64,000 nt of DNA from JAAYUH01 sp964640995 (GCA_964640995.1 CAZXJJ010000003.1:124001-188000), one strand, 5' to 3'; positions 43,007 through 54,245 are shown, counted from the stretch's first letter. The notes: generated by a model from the letters alone, not told the origin. Translations and numbers: made by a program.

Positions 43007-46000
43007 ATGAAAAAATTTGTGAAGCAAAAGTCATTAAAAATTTTTGTTATGTTACTTGTTTTATCTTACCTATTTTTAGGAAATCCAATTATTAAATTAA
43101 AACCTATTTATGCAGCCGATTTTACAATCACAATTTCTCCCTCACTTAATTTAACAACAAGAGTAAATACAAATGCAGTATTTAGATTTAGAGTCCAAAA
43201 TAATTGTAGTGATTCTAATATCTACAATGTTCAAATTACAAGCACTATTCCAGTAACATGGATAGTTGGATTATATTATGACCAAAATGGAACTAATCCT
43301 CTTACTGATAATAATGATGATGGAATACCAGATACAGGAACTGTTAATAGTGGTTCATATAAAGATTTTTATTTTTTAACAAAACCTTCAAGTGCTATTT
43401 GTAATAATATCACTGAAAATTTCACAATTAGAGTTCAAGGAACAAGTTTAAATTGTGAAAATTTTTCATCAAATTACATTGATTCTCAAGTCTCTGTTAC
43501 AGCAATTAATAGAGGGAATTTAATAATTACTAAAGAGGCGAATCCAAAAGAGGGGAGGGTTGGAGACACAATAATATGGACAATTAAAATCAAAAATACA
43601 GGACAAGATCCAATTGGAGGTGTTCATATTTCTGATGTTTTGGGTAGTGGCTTATCAAACCCAAGCAATTTTTTATATAATCCTGTAACCCCTTATGGCA
43701 GTTTTCCAAACTGGATTTATAATGAAATTCCCGTTGGAGAAGAATACACAATTCAATTCAATACAATAATTTCAGGTTGTTCAAATGCTCATAATGAAAT
43801 TTATGCATGGTGGGGCGTAGATGAAAATAATAAATGTCAAACACAACATGCTTTACAATCTGTAAAAATTATTCCAACAGTACCTAATATTCAATTCACC
43901 CCACCAAATATTTCTGTTCCATATTGTGGTTCAACAAATGTTTCAATTCCAATAGCAAATAATGGAAATGGGGTTGCAAAAAACTTTAAATTAAAAGTTG
44001 ATACAATACCTTCTGGCTATCAGATTACAAATATTGGTTCTGGTTGGAGTTATAATTCTATAACTGGTGAATTTATATATTTAGGAGGAAATCCTCCGGG
44101 AACAATTAATCCTAATCAAACTGTGAATCTAACTTTTACAATTTTTATGCCATATGGTCAATGTAATCTTTCATCAACAACACTCAAATTCTTCTCTGAA
44201 TATGACGATCCCTGTGGTAATCCTTTTATTAATCCATCTCAATTAGGCTCTATTTCAGTTTCTGGAACAGGAGCATACTTTACTATAAATAAAACAGGTC
44301 CTGACCCTGTTGATACTGGAGATACAAATAAAACCTATCAGATTTCTGTAACTTATCACAAAGGAAATTGTCCAAATGATTCAGTGACAATTGATATTGT
44401 TGATACTCTGCCCTCTCCATTTATTCCTCAAAGTGTATCAGATGGAGGAACAATAAATGGTCAGCAAGTTAAATGGGACAATATAACTTTACAAGATGGT
44501 GTTGCAAAAAATTTAACAATTACATTTAATGTTTCAAATGATCCATGTTTTGCAGGAAATGAATATACAAACATAGTCCAATTAACAGGTCCAAATGGTG
44601 AAACTTTAATTGATTGTTGTGGATGTCCGATACAAAATGTAACTGCATCATTCCCGACATATATAAACAATCCTGCTCTTGCAATTGTTGATTCAAGAAA
44701 GTTTGTAAATCCATCTTCGATTGAAATTGATTGTTCAACTGATACAGGACCTTATATAAATCCATCTGGAAATTCTGATAACCACAATGATAGAAGATAT
44801 ACTGTTGAATATGATTTTAATACTGGTTCTGCTGCTCCATCCTCTTGGAATGGTATTATTTTTAGAGACAACCTCAATAACAATCAATTTACAAATTCAT
44901 CTATTGCAGATATAGTTGTTCAAGTTGATTGTGGTTCAGGATATCAAAATGTTTCTGGATGGATAGTTAACTCTTATGTACCTCTTGAAATTAATTTAAG
45001 CAACATAAATACTTGTCCTCCAAATCAAGGTGCAAAATTAAGAATTTCATTTACCTTAAGAGCAACCCAAACAAATAATTCTAACAATGACGATATCAGT
45101 AATGACTATATTGATTGGTCTACTCTTGAAATTCCAGGATTCCCAAGAGGTTGCCAAAGCGACCCAAAATATTATCAAGGAATTAGAGTAAGAGATTTTA
45201 GAGCAAATTTAACTCTTTCAACTAATTTACCTCAAATTGTTGAGAAATGCAATATTTATAATTTAACTATAAATTTTACAAGAGAAAATGCTAATGTTGA
45301 CCATACAGATTTAACCTTAACTCTCTATGGCTTCACTTACATAACAAACTCAACAACCTATAGCAATGGAGGTTCATGGTGCTCTGGCACAAAAGGAGAA
45401 CCAACTATTAATGGAAACCAACTTATTTGGAATTGGCAACAAATAAATGAAATATATTCAAATGGTTCAATTACAATTCAAGTTAAAAAAGATTGTTCAA
45501 ATGCTGCTTCAGTTTCAGCGTTTTCAAATTATCTTGATAATTGTGGAAAATCTCACTCTGCTATGTCTTCAGCATCTTCAATTTTATTTAAGGAAGCTAA
45601 ACTTTATACAAATATAACTCCTCAAATAAACTTTGCTTATGCAAACATAGTTGATTGGAAAATTTTTGTTATAAATGGTGGAGATGGTGTCGCAAGAGAA
45701 GTAACAATAATAACCCAACTTGGAAGTGATCTCTCTTTTAATAGCAGTGGAGCTTATATAAAAATTGGAAATACAATATATAGTTACGGAAATTCTCCAA
45801 TAATTTGGCCATCGGATGGATCAAATGGAACTTTAATTTGGAATTTAGGTAATTTAGAAATTGAACCTTCAACAAAAATAGAAATCTACTTTAAAACAAA
45901 TGTTAATAGTTGTAATGAGAATAATCTAACTGTTGAAGCATATTCAAGATGGTGTTTAAGTTTGGGAAACTGCCAAGAATCAAATCATGATACAGGTCGA

Positions 46001-49000
46001 GTAAGACTACCCACCTCATATACACTTGTTACAATAATAAATGCTAATTTTTATATATGTAGTGGTGGAGATGTCGAAATATCGATTAAAAATCCTGGGT
46101 CTACTCATATATATAATGTAATATCTTATACATATTTGCCAAAATATTTAAAATATAAAAATAATTCAGCTCAATATTCATATAATGGTGGATCATATCA
46201 AAGTGCAGGTGATCCAACAATTAATAATGTTTCAGGTGGAGATTATGATGGAGGATATGAATTAATTATTAATTCAACTAATATTTCACAATTTTTAGAT
46301 CTCTCTCCAGGAGATGAGATAAAGATAAAATTTCAAATAGAACCTGATGATTCACAATCTTATCCCTCATGTAGTTTTCTTAAAGGAACTTTCAAAAAAA
46401 TTAAATCCTATGCTCTTTTTGCAAAACCATGTAATTCAACTAACTCTAGTGAGGTTTCGAATATATACGAAAGAGATTTTACAACTTTTGCACCAAATTT
46501 GTATATTGAAAAAAGAGTTATTCAGATAAATGGAGAAAATTATACTTATACTAATAACACATTCCCTACTGAATTAGGAGCAACTGTTACTTTCGAAATT
46601 AGAATCAGAAATGATGGAAATACATCAACAATTAAAACAAATCTTGTTGATATTTTACAAACAGGAGGAACATCACATCCCTTAAATTATATCTCTGGAG
46701 TTTATCAATACAACTCAACTTCTGGCTCATGGACAAATGTTCCTTGGGATAGTACTTCAAATGGAAAACTAATTTGGAATGACATTGAAGGCGATCTTGG
46801 TTTTGGTATTGAACCCGGAAAAATATTATATATAAGGGTTACTGCTCAAATCGATTTTAATTGTACTGGAAATCTTGCATATAATTATTCTGAAGCATGG
46901 ACAGGTTGTGATGATCTTACAGATTTTAATGGATCAAATCATCTAGGTAATCCAGTTGGAACCTCTCAAAATGATCAAACTTTAACCTCTTCTTGTCCTA
47001 TATATCAAGCAAAATATGCAAGAAATAGATCTTTTGAAGATGCGAGAAATGTAACATACATTAAAACAATACCAGATAGAGTTCTTGTATGCGCTGAAGA
47101 AGACTTTGAAATTGGATTTACAAATGCATCTATTACAAATGGTGGAGTTTCTATTTATGGTCCAATTGAAATTTATGATTTAATTCCTATTGGTTCAAGC
47201 TATGTAAGTAACACAACAATCATAATTTTACCAGATAATTCAACGATAAATATAGAACCAACCATTTCAAGTGAAGTAATAAGTGGTGTTACATATACAA
47301 AGTTAACATGGACAATTCCAACTTTAAATCTTTTGAAACTAGGGCCACAAGAAACAATTAAAGTTAAATTTAGATTAAAGTTTGAAAGTTGCAATTTTGT
47401 AAATGACCCTGGCTACAATAGACATAGAATAAAAGGTTTTGACTGTCTTGGTATTAGTGGTTCTACTTATCATTATCCTGAATCTTCAATATGGCCTGGA
47501 ACTTCACAAAATCCATGGGCTAAACAAATAGATATTTTAAAACCAAATATTGTAATTGAGAAATCTGTTGATAAAAATTATGCTTCTCCTGGAGATTTCC
47601 TTTTATATATGATAAGAGTAAGAAATACTGGAGATGGAGAATCAAGGAACTTCAAAATTACAGATACAATACCAAATGGCCTTATTTTAGATATCTCATC
47701 AATAAAAGATGGCCCTCCTCCTGGATGGGGTAATTCATACTCCTGGATGATACATTCTTTTGATCCAAATACAAATACAATAACATGGGAAAGTAATAAC
47801 AATCCAAATTTTGAATTTCCTGCGGGTGCTGAAACAACAGTATCCTTTAGAGTGCTCGTATCAAATAGTGCTTCGGGTATTATTACAAACACAGCAAAAT
47901 ATGAGGACAGTTGCTGTTATACCGGAAACAATGCACTAATATCAGAAGTTTCTACTAAAATAACATCAACTCCAATAAGAGTTTTAAAATATATTGTTGA
48001 AGTTAAAGATGCAGTAACTGGATCATGGAACACAGCAACTGAACCAGTCAGAACTCAACCAGGAGATATTGTTAGATTTAGAATAAAGATTGAAAATAGA
48101 GGAAGTTTACCAGTCTATAATGTTGATGTTTATGATATTTTACCATCTGGTTTTATCTATCAAACTGGCTCTTCAAGATATGCTTTAACAAATGGTTCTA
48201 TCCCAACATCGTGGAATAGTGCACCGGATCCAAACACCTCTCCTTATCAAACTCCACCTCAACCACCACCTGGATTTACTGGTTATCAATGGCATATTCA
48301 ACAAACACTTCTTGGTACAGATGATGATGGTGGCTCAACTGGTGGAAACCTTGACACGCTTTATCTTGAATTTCTTGCAAAAGTCACAACAAATGCTCCT
48401 GCATCTTCAATTGGTTATTATTTATTAAATACAGCAGATACTTCTGGAACAGAAGATCAAGCGGGAACTAAGCCAGTTTCAAGAGATGTAATTGACACAA
48501 ATAATGCAAAAGCATGGGTTTTAAATTATAAACCAGAACTTTTGATATATAAAAGTGTATATACAATAAATGATTTGACTTCAAATACAACAAAAGCACA
48601 ACCAGGCGACATTGTAAGATTTAAAATAATTGTAAAAAATACAAGTGGTTATGCTTGGACAAAAGAAGTTGTAGTTACAGATACTTTACCATCTGGTTGG
48701 AATTATTATGGCTTTACTTCAGCAACATGGACTGGAGGAAGCTCTACACAAGGTCCAACAATTAATGGAAATACATTAACATTTGCTTTTAATAATCAAG
48801 TCAGAATCGCTCCGGGAGATTCTTTAATAATTTATTACAGTGCGAGGGTCACTTCAAATGCTAACATTGGTAAAAATTGCAATTCAGGTTCTTCACAGGG
48901 TAAGGATTTTGATAATGGTTCAGTTTCTGCAACAGGACCTGATGGAGGAGGAACATCTTCTTCATGTGTAAATGTTTATAAACCGGTTTTAAGAGTAACA

Positions 49001-52000
49001 AAAATTCCACAGAGTTATATTATAACAGTTGGAAATCCAATTACATTTATCATCAAGGTAGAAAATCTTGACTCATACGCAAGGGCACAAAATATAAATA
49101 TAACTGATACCCTACCAAATAGCTGGACCTATGTTTCAGGAAGTTCATACAAAGTTATTAATAACGGAACCTTACCAACAAACTGGGGGAGCCCAATTTC
49201 AAATCCGTCTGGAACTCAAACATTGACATGGAATCTTGGAGAAACTTTATATGGAACTGACGATCAAGGTAAAAACACGGGTACTTCAAATGATACACTC
49301 TGGTTAAAATTTAATGCAACTCCAACCAACACTGCGCTTGGATGTGCAAATAAAAACACTGTCTCAGTTTCATATAACGATTACTATAACACACCTCAAA
49401 CACCAGTTTCTGATGAGGCAAACGTTTGTGTTTGTTCTCCAAAACTTGAAATGAAAAAAACTTCAAATCTTACAAATGCTAGAGTTAATGAAGAGGTAAC
49501 ATTCACTCTTAAAATATCAAATAAAAATCCAGTTGATGCATTTAATGTAAATGTACACGACTATTTACCACCTGGCTGGCAGTATATATCAAATTCTGGA
49601 AAATATCAGAGAACAAATGGTACCTCACCAAATCAAGCAAACTGGACAAGTATTAACCCTTCAATTTCAGGAAACACATTAATATTCAATACAAGTATAA
49701 CAATTGAAGGAACAGATGATAATGGAGGTTCAACTGGAACAAAACTTGATACTTTGTTTGTCGAGTTCAAAGCAAAGCCAACCCAGAATGCAAATCAAGG
49801 AACAAATTCAAACAGAGCAATTGCAGAAGGTGTTGATTCTGGAAATAACCCTATTGGTTCAAACGAAGATGATGTTAATATCAATGTTCAAAAACCAGTT
49901 ATAACAATAACAAAGATTGTAGATAAACAAATTGCAAATGTTGGTGATACACTAACTTATACAATAACAGTAACAAATTCTGGAAATCTTGATTTAGTTA
50001 ATGCAACAATTACTGATACTTTACCAAATGGAGTTGAATGGTTAGCAGGTGGAAATTATACACCACCAAACATAGTTACATTCACTAATTTAACAATACT
50101 TGCAAATGGCAATATTCAAGAAACTATAACAGTAAGAGTGAATAAAAATGTTAATGACCAAACAATTTTAACAAATAGAGTAGAAGTTTTAGGTAGTGAT
50201 AGTTATGGAAACCAGTATTCTGCTGGTCCTGCAACTGCTCAAACAACTGTGAATGCGCCTAATTTAATCATAATTAAAAGTAGTTCTCCGAATCCTGTAA
50301 AAGCAGCTGAGGAAATAACATATACTATAACAGTAACAAATAATGGGCATGCTCCTGCAAATAATGTAGTAATAACTGATAAAATCCCTAATCATACAAC
50401 TTTTGTATCAGCAGATAATGGAGGTATTAATATAGGTGATTTAGTAATATGGAATATTGGAATTTTAAATGCTAATAATTCTATAACAGTCCATTTTGTT
50501 ATTAGGGTTGATTCACCTATTGATGATAATACAATAATAAGAAACACTGCAACTGTTAATTCAAATGAACAGGGTCCAATTGATTCAAATGAGGTTATAA
50601 ATGTTGTAAGTTCTGTGCCCCAACTTGTAATATTTAAATCTGATTCACAAGACCCAGTAAAACCTGGAAATAGTTTCACATACACAATAAGATATGCAAA
50701 TAATTCAACAATGAATATAACTAATGTTATCATAACAGACACTCTACCGAATGGTCTAACATTTATTTCATCATCACCTTCCCCATATAATATTAATGGT
50801 CAGATAATAACCTGGAATATAGGAAATCTTCCAGCAGGAAGTTCTGGTAATATAACTCTAACTGTTCAAGTTAATTCAAATGTTCAAGATGGAACCGTAT
50901 TAAGAAATATTGTTGAAGCAACATCAAATGAGACTCCAAAAACAGAAACATATGAAGAAACATTGGTTGGAACACTTCCATCATTATCCATTTCTAAAAA
51001 AGAAAATAAGGATCCCATACAAGCAGGTGAAAACTTAACATATACTATAAGATTTGTAAATTCTGGTTCTCAACCTGCCACTGGTATTATAATTGAAGAC
51101 GACTATTCAGGACTTTTGAATTTACCGATTAATCCGACAGGAACGGCAAATGCAACATTAATTAGTTGGAATACATCTGGTCCAGTTAATTTTATTTTCA
51201 TAGATGATACTATAAATCATAAGTGGATTTTTACTGCTACAAATTCAATGCCAGCAAACACAGAAGGTACAATAACTTTAACCATAAGTATTCCTTTAAA
51301 TGTAAAAGATGGAACAAATTTGAGAAATGAAGTTAAAATAAATTATAATGAAGGATATCCAGTTGAAGATAGCGAAGAGACAAGAGTTTCTTCAAAACCA
51401 ATTTTAAATATAACAAAATCAGCAAATCCTTCAATTCCAGTTCCAAATCAAAATTTAAACTATACAATTACTTATTCAAATACAGGAAATGAATATGCAA
51501 CAAATGTTTATATTGTTGATAAAATTCCTCAGTATACAAGATTTGTTGTTAGCTCTGTAAATGCTGAAGCAGGGGTTATGGTTGAATATTCTAATGATAA
51601 TGGAAATACCTGGAATTACACACCAGTTGATTCAGGAGATGGCACAGATCTAAATGTTACTCATATAAGGCTCACTATTCCTATTTTAGCAATTGATGGA
51701 AATCATACAGCTTCATTTTCTGTAAAAATTCAGGATGGATTAAAAGATGGAACAAGAATTGAAAACAATGTAAGCATAACTTGTGATGAAGGGGTTAGTA
51801 ACTCATATAATTTGGTAAATATTGTTGGGTCAAATGTTGGACTTCATATTATAAAATCTGATACACCAGATCCAGTTGCGCCTGGAGGAACAGTAACTTA
51901 TACAATAGAGTATTGGAATGATGGAACTCAGATTGCAACTGGGGTTGTAATAACTGAAGAATATGACTCAAATGTAATTTTTGTTGATGCAACACCTAAT

Positions 52001-54193
52001 CCAACATCTGGAAACAACGAGTGGTTTATTGGTAACTTACCAAATGATGGAGTTCATAGAACAATAACTATTAGGGTTAGAGTAAAGGAAGGAGTTTCAA
52101 ATGGAACTTTAATAACAAACAGAGTAACAATTGATTCAAATGAAACTGATCCATTTCAAACAATAACTACAACAACTGTTTCTGGTGAAATCACTCTTTA
52201 CATCGAAAAAACCTCATATCCAACACAAGTAAAACCTGGTGAAACTTTAATTTATTTAATTTGGTATGAAAACAGAGGAACATCAGTTGCATCAAATGTT
52301 ATTATTACAGAAAATTATGACTCAGATTTCATATTTATTACAAGTAATCCACTTCCAACAACTTCAAATAATATTTGGAGGGTTGGCAATTTAAATCCAG
52401 GTCAAAAGGGTTATATAACAATAATCGGTAAAGTAAAAGAAAATTTAAGCACTTCAAAAGTTTTGGTTAATAGAGTTACAATTGATTCTAATGAAACAGA
52501 ACCGTATACTTCAAGTTATAATACAAATGTTAATTACCCAATTTTAACAATAACAAAAACTTCTTCGCCTACTACTTTATGCTTAAAGGAATCGAACCAG
52601 ATAACATACAAAATAAGAATATCAAATAGTGGTGATGCTCCTGCAACAGGTATTGTTCTATATGACATTATTCCTGGTAATGTAACGCTTATTTCATCTA
52701 ATCCAAATCCATCTTCAATTAATGATAGAATATTAATTTGGAATATTGGCACTATAAATCCAAATGAAACAATAGAAATAACAATCAAGGTCTCGGTTAA
52801 TAAAAATTTTGATGACGGAACGATTCTTGTAAATGTTAGTTTCTTGAATTCAAATGAAATCTGTAATTTATATTCAATAACAACAGTTGAAATAAAATGT
52901 GTAACTCCACCAATGCCACCAACTCCACCTACTCCTCCAACTCCACCAACACCACCTACTCCACCAACACCACCTACTCCACCTACTCCACCTACTCCTC
53001 CAACCCCACCAACTCCACCAACACCGCCAACACCAACTTCACCTGAATTAAAAATTGAAAAAAGTGGACCTTTAGAAGCAAAATGGGGAGATTTGATAAC
53101 TTATTACATAAAATTCAAAAATGAAGGTGGAGAAGCAAAGAATGTAAGAATTGCTGATTCTATTCCTTCATCACTTCAATTTATAGATGCTTCTCCTGGA
53201 TATGAATACAATCAATACACAAGGGTTATAATCTGGTTATTTGAAGAAGTAAAAAGCGGTGAAGAAATTATCCTATGGATAAAGGCAAAAGTAGTTGGTG
53301 AATGTTTTTCAACTATTTTAAATAGAGTATCAATTATTGCTCAAAACTTTTCTGATGTTAGAGAAGCAGAGTTTGAAACAAAAATCAACTGTATTAAGGT
53401 TTATCATCATAACTTCTTCTCAGGATATCCAGATGGAACATTCAAACCAGAGAACAACATAACAAGAGCAGAAGTTGCATCTTCTGTTGCAAGAGCACTA
53501 GGTCTCAAGTGGCTTGAATATGGAAAAGATACAAATGAAATTCCGTTCCCAGATGTTAAACCTACTTTCTGGGGCTATGGACATATTGTTGTGAGTTTCC
53601 TTGAAAAACTAATTATTGGTTATCCAGACGGAACATTTAAACCAAACAAAAAAATTACAAGAGCAGAAGCAGCAGCAATATTCTATAACCTACTTAAACT
53701 TAAACCAGAATATCCAATAACTCCAACATTTAAAGATTTAGATAAAACACATTGGGCTTATGGAGTAATTGAGTCAGTTGCAAAAGCAGGAATAATTTCG
53801 GGTTATCCAGATAGAACATATAGACCTGATAAACCAATAACAAGAGCAGAGTTTGTAACAATTGCATGTAAAGCACTTGGAAGAGGACCTTTTATGGATT
53901 ATTCTTCTAGGAATTTATATCCTGATACTCCAATAACCCACTGGGCTTATGGTTATATTCTTGAATCTTCTGTTAACCATCTTGTGATTAATCCAAAGAG
54001 ACAAGACTTCTTTATTGAGATTCCAAGCAAAAAGATACCGATATACTCTGAATGGGATTACTCAAAAATTGTTGTTCCAAATTTAGGTGAAGTTGTCTAT
54101 GCTATTGTTCCTGTAGATGGAATAACACCAGATGGAAAAGATCCAAAACCAAGAGATGTTATTATAAGGATAATAAGAAAAGAAGCGCCGTAA
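43007..54193 (+). CDS. Giant surface protein with DUF11-type repeats, Pro-Thr linker and three SLH domains
   Basis: A 3728-residue exported protein. A signal peptide ends near residue 36 (PIYAAD). About 22 DUF11/CARDB-like beta-sandwich repeats follow, each with a core such as ADTLTYTITVTNSG then ITDTLPNG. Early units are long, irregular and rich in paired cysteines (roughly 40 up to residue 2140); units between about 2295 and 3177 are regular, about 120-150 residues, and almost free of cysteine. A Pro-Pro-Thr linker (3300-3346) leads to one more DUF11 unit and three SLH domains starting near 3465, 3535 and 3590 (SGYPDGTFKPENNITRAE, IGYPDGTFKPNKKITRAE, SGYPDRTYRPDKPITRAE), which bind cell-wall polymers. 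It is probably a major surface-layer or fibre protein in a single-gene unit. Its partner or ligand is unknown. Confidence 0.9.
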   Translation: MKKFVKQKSLKIFVMLLVLSYLFLGNPIIKLKPIYAADFTITISPSLNLTTRVNTNAVFRFRVQNNCSDSNIYNVQITSTIPVTWIVGLYYDQNGTNPLTDNNDDGIPDTGTVNSGSYKDFYFLTKPSSAICNNITENFTIRVQGTSLNCENFSSNYIDSQVSVTAINRGNLIITKEANPKEGRVGDTIIWTIKIKNTGQDPIGGVHISDVLGSGLSNPSNFLYNPVTPYGSFPNWIYNEIPVGEEYTIQFNTIISGCSNAHNEIYAWWGVDENNKCQTQHALQSVKIIPTVPNIQFTPPNISVPYCGSTNVSIPIANNGNGVAKNFKLKVDTIPSGYQITNIGSGWSYNSITGEFIYLGGNPPGTINPNQTVNLTFTIFMPYGQCNLSSTTLKFFSEYDDPCGNPFINPSQLGSISVSGTGAYFTINKTGPDPVDTGDTNKTYQISVTYHKGNCPNDSVTIDIVDTLPSPFIPQSVSDGGTINGQQVKWDNITLQDGVAKNLTITFNVSNDPCFAGNEYTNIVQLTGPNGETLIDCCGCPIQNVTASFPTYINNPALAIVDSRKFVNPSSIEIDCSTDTGPYINPSGNSDNHNDRRYTVEYDFNTGSAAPSSWNGIIFRDNLNNNQFTNSSIADIVVQVDCGSGYQNVSGWIVNSYVPLEINLSNINTCPPNQGAKLRISFTLRATQTNNSNNDDISNDYIDWSTLEIPGFPRGCQSDPKYYQGIRVRDFRANLTLSTNLPQIVEKCNIYNLTINFTRENANVDHTDLTLTLYGFTYITNSTTYSNGGSWCSGTKGEPTINGNQLIWNWQQINEIYSNGSITIQVKKDCSNAASVSAFSNYLDNCGKSHSAMSSASSILFKEAKLYTNITPQINFAYANIVDWKIFVINGGDGVAREVTIITQLGSDLSFNSSGAYIKIGNTIYSYGNSPIIWPSDGSNGTLIWNLGNLEIEPSTKIEIYFKTNVNSCNENNLTVEAYSRWCLSLGNCQESNHDTGRVRLPTSYTLVTIINANFYICSGGDVEISIKNPGSTHIYNVISYTYLPKYLKYKNNSAQYSYNGGSYQSAGDPTINNVSGGDYDGGYELIINSTNISQFLDLSPGDEIKIKFQIEPDDSQSYPSCSFLKGTFKKIKSYALFAKPCNSTNSSEVSNIYERDFTTFAPNLYIEKRVIQINGENYTYTNNTFPTELGATVTFEIRIRNDGNTSTIKTNLVDILQTGGTSHPLNYISGVYQYNSTSGSWTNVPWDSTSNGKLIWNDIEGDLGFGIEPGKILYIRVTAQIDFNCTGNLAYNYSEAWTGCDDLTDFNGSNHLGNPVGTSQNDQTLTSSCPIYQAKYARNRSFEDARNVTYIKTIPDRVLVCAEEDFEIGFTNASITNGGVSIYGPIEIYDLIPIGSSYVSNTTIIILPDNSTINIEPTISSEVISGVTYTKLTWTIPTLNLLKLGPQETIKVKFRLKFESCNFVNDPGYNRHRIKGFDCLGISGSTYHYPESSIWPGTSQNPWAKQIDILKPNIVIEKSVDKNYASPGDFLLYMIRVRNTGDGESRNFKITDTIPNGLILDISSIKDGPPPGWGNSYSWMIHSFDPNTNTITWESNNNPNFEFPAGAETTVSFRVLVSNSASGIITNTAKYEDSCCYTGNNALISEVSTKITSTPIRVLKYIVEVKDAVTGSWNTATEPVRTQPGDIVRFRIKIENRGSLPVYNVDVYDILPSGFIYQTGSSRYALTNGSIPTSWNSAPDPNTSPYQTPPQPPPGFTGYQWHIQQTLLGTDDDGGSTGGNLDTLYLEFLAKVTTNAPASSIGYYLLNTADTSGTEDQAGTKPVSRDVIDTNNAKAWVLNYKPELLIYKSVYTINDLTSNTTKAQPGDIVRFKIIVKNTSGYAWTKEVVVTDTLPSGWNYYGFTSATWTGGSSTQGPTINGNTLTFAFNNQVRIAPGDSLIIYYSARVTSNANIGKNCNSGSSQGKDFDNGSVSATGPDGGGTSSSCVNVYKPVLRVTKIPQSYIITVGNPITFIIKVENLDSYARAQNINITDTLPNSWTYVSGSSYKVINNGTLPTNWGSPISNPSGTQTLTWNLGETLYGTDDQGKNTGTSNDTLWLKFNATPTNTALGCANKNTVSVSYNDYYNTPQTPVSDEANVCVCSPKLEMKKTSNLTNARVNEEVTFTLKISNKNPVDAFNVNVHDYLPPGWQYISNSGKYQRTNGTSPNQANWTSINPSISGNTLIFNTSITIEGTDDNGGSTGTKLDTLFVEFKAKPTQNANQGTNSNRAIAEGVDSGNNPIGSNEDDVNINVQKPVITITKIVDKQIANVGDTLTYTITVTNSGNLDLVNATITDTLPNGVEWLAGGNYTPPNIVTFTNLTILANGNIQETITVRVNKNVNDQTILTNRVEVLGSDSYGNQYSAGPATAQTTVNAPNLIIIKSSSPNPVKAAEEITYTITVTNNGHAPANNVVITDKIPNHTTFVSADNGGINIGDLVIWNIGILNANNSITVHFVIRVDSPIDDNTIIRNTATVNSNEQGPIDSNEVINVVSSVPQLVIFKSDSQDPVKPGNSFTYTIRYANNSTMNITNVIITDTLPNGLTFISSSPSPYNINGQIITWNIGNLPAGSSGNITLTVQVNSNVQDGTVLRNIVEATSNETPKTETYEETLVGTLPSLSISKKENKDPIQAGENLTYTIRFVNSGSQPATGIIIEDDYSGLLNLPINPTGTANATLISWNTSGPVNFIFIDDTINHKWIFTATNSMPANTEGTITLTISIPLNVKDGTNLRNEVKINYNEGYPVEDSEETRVSSKPILNITKSANPSIPVPNQNLNYTITYSNTGNEYATNVYIVDKIPQYTRFVVSSVNAEAGVMVEYSNDNGNTWNYTPVDSGDGTDLNVTHIRLTIPILAIDGNHTASFSVKIQDGLKDGTRIENNVSITCDEGVSNSYNLVNIVGSNVGLHIIKSDTPDPVAPGGTVTYTIEYWNDGTQIATGVVITEEYDSNVIFVDATPNPTSGNNEWFIGNLPNDGVHRTITIRVRVKEGVSNGTLITNRVTIDSNETDPFQTITTTTVSGEITLYIEKTSYPTQVKPGETLIYLIWYENRGTSVASNVIITENYDSDFIFITSNPLPTTSNNIWRVGNLNPGQKGYITIIGKVKENLSTSKVLVNRVTIDSNETEPYTSSYNTNVNYPILTITKTSSPTTLCLKESNQITYKIRISNSGDAPATGIVLYDIIPGNVTLISSNPNPSSINDRILIWNIGTINPNETIEITIKVSVNKNFDDGTILVNVSFLNSNEICNLYSITTVEIKCVTPPMPPTPPTPPTPPTPPTPPTPPTPPTPPTPPTPPTPPTPPTPTSPELKIEKSGPLEAKWGDLITYYIKFKNEGGEAKNVRIADSIPSSLQFIDASPGYEYNQYTRVIIWLFEEVKSGEEIILWIKAKVVGECFSTILNRVSIIAQNFSDVREAEFETKINCIKVYHHNFFSGYPDGTFKPENNITRAEVASSVARALGLKWLEYGKDTNEIPFPDVKPTFWGYGHIVVSFLEKLIIGYPDGTFKPNKKITRAEAAAIFYNLLKLKPEYPITPTFKDLDKTHWAYGVIESVAKAGIISGYPDRTYRPDKPITRAEFVTIACKALGRGPFMDYSSRNLYPDTPITHWAYGYILESSVNHLVINPKRQDFFIEIPSKKIPIYSEWDYSKIVVPNLGEVVYAIVPVDGITPDGKDPKPRDVIIRIIRKEAP
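52904..53043 (+). repeat. Nine-base tandem repeat coding for a (Pro-Pro-Thr)n linker
   Basis: About 13 copies of a degenerate CCACCAACT-type unit encode TPPTPPTPP. Codons vary between copies (CCA, CCT, CCC, CCG), so it is kept as a protein spacer and not only as recent slippage. It separates the main repeat stalk from the wall-anchoring end. Confidence 0.85.
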
Positions 54194-54202
54194 GAGCTTA
54201 TG

Positions 54203-54245
54203 AGGGGGTGGTTACATAAATTATAGCCACCCCTTTTGTTTTTTT
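54203..54245. terminator. Bidirectional terminator between the surface-protein and thioredoxin genes
   Basis: GGGGTGGTTA pairs with TAGCCACCCC (one G-T pair) around a short A+T loop, then CTTTTGTTTTTTT follows on the plus strand. The thioredoxin stop and last codons lie within the right arm and T run. Confidence 0.75.

Noticed and set aside
52904..53043. CRISPR-like or non-coding tandem repeat
   Set aside because: The units are nine bases without spacers and stay in frame as Pro-Pro-Thr inside a long protein.
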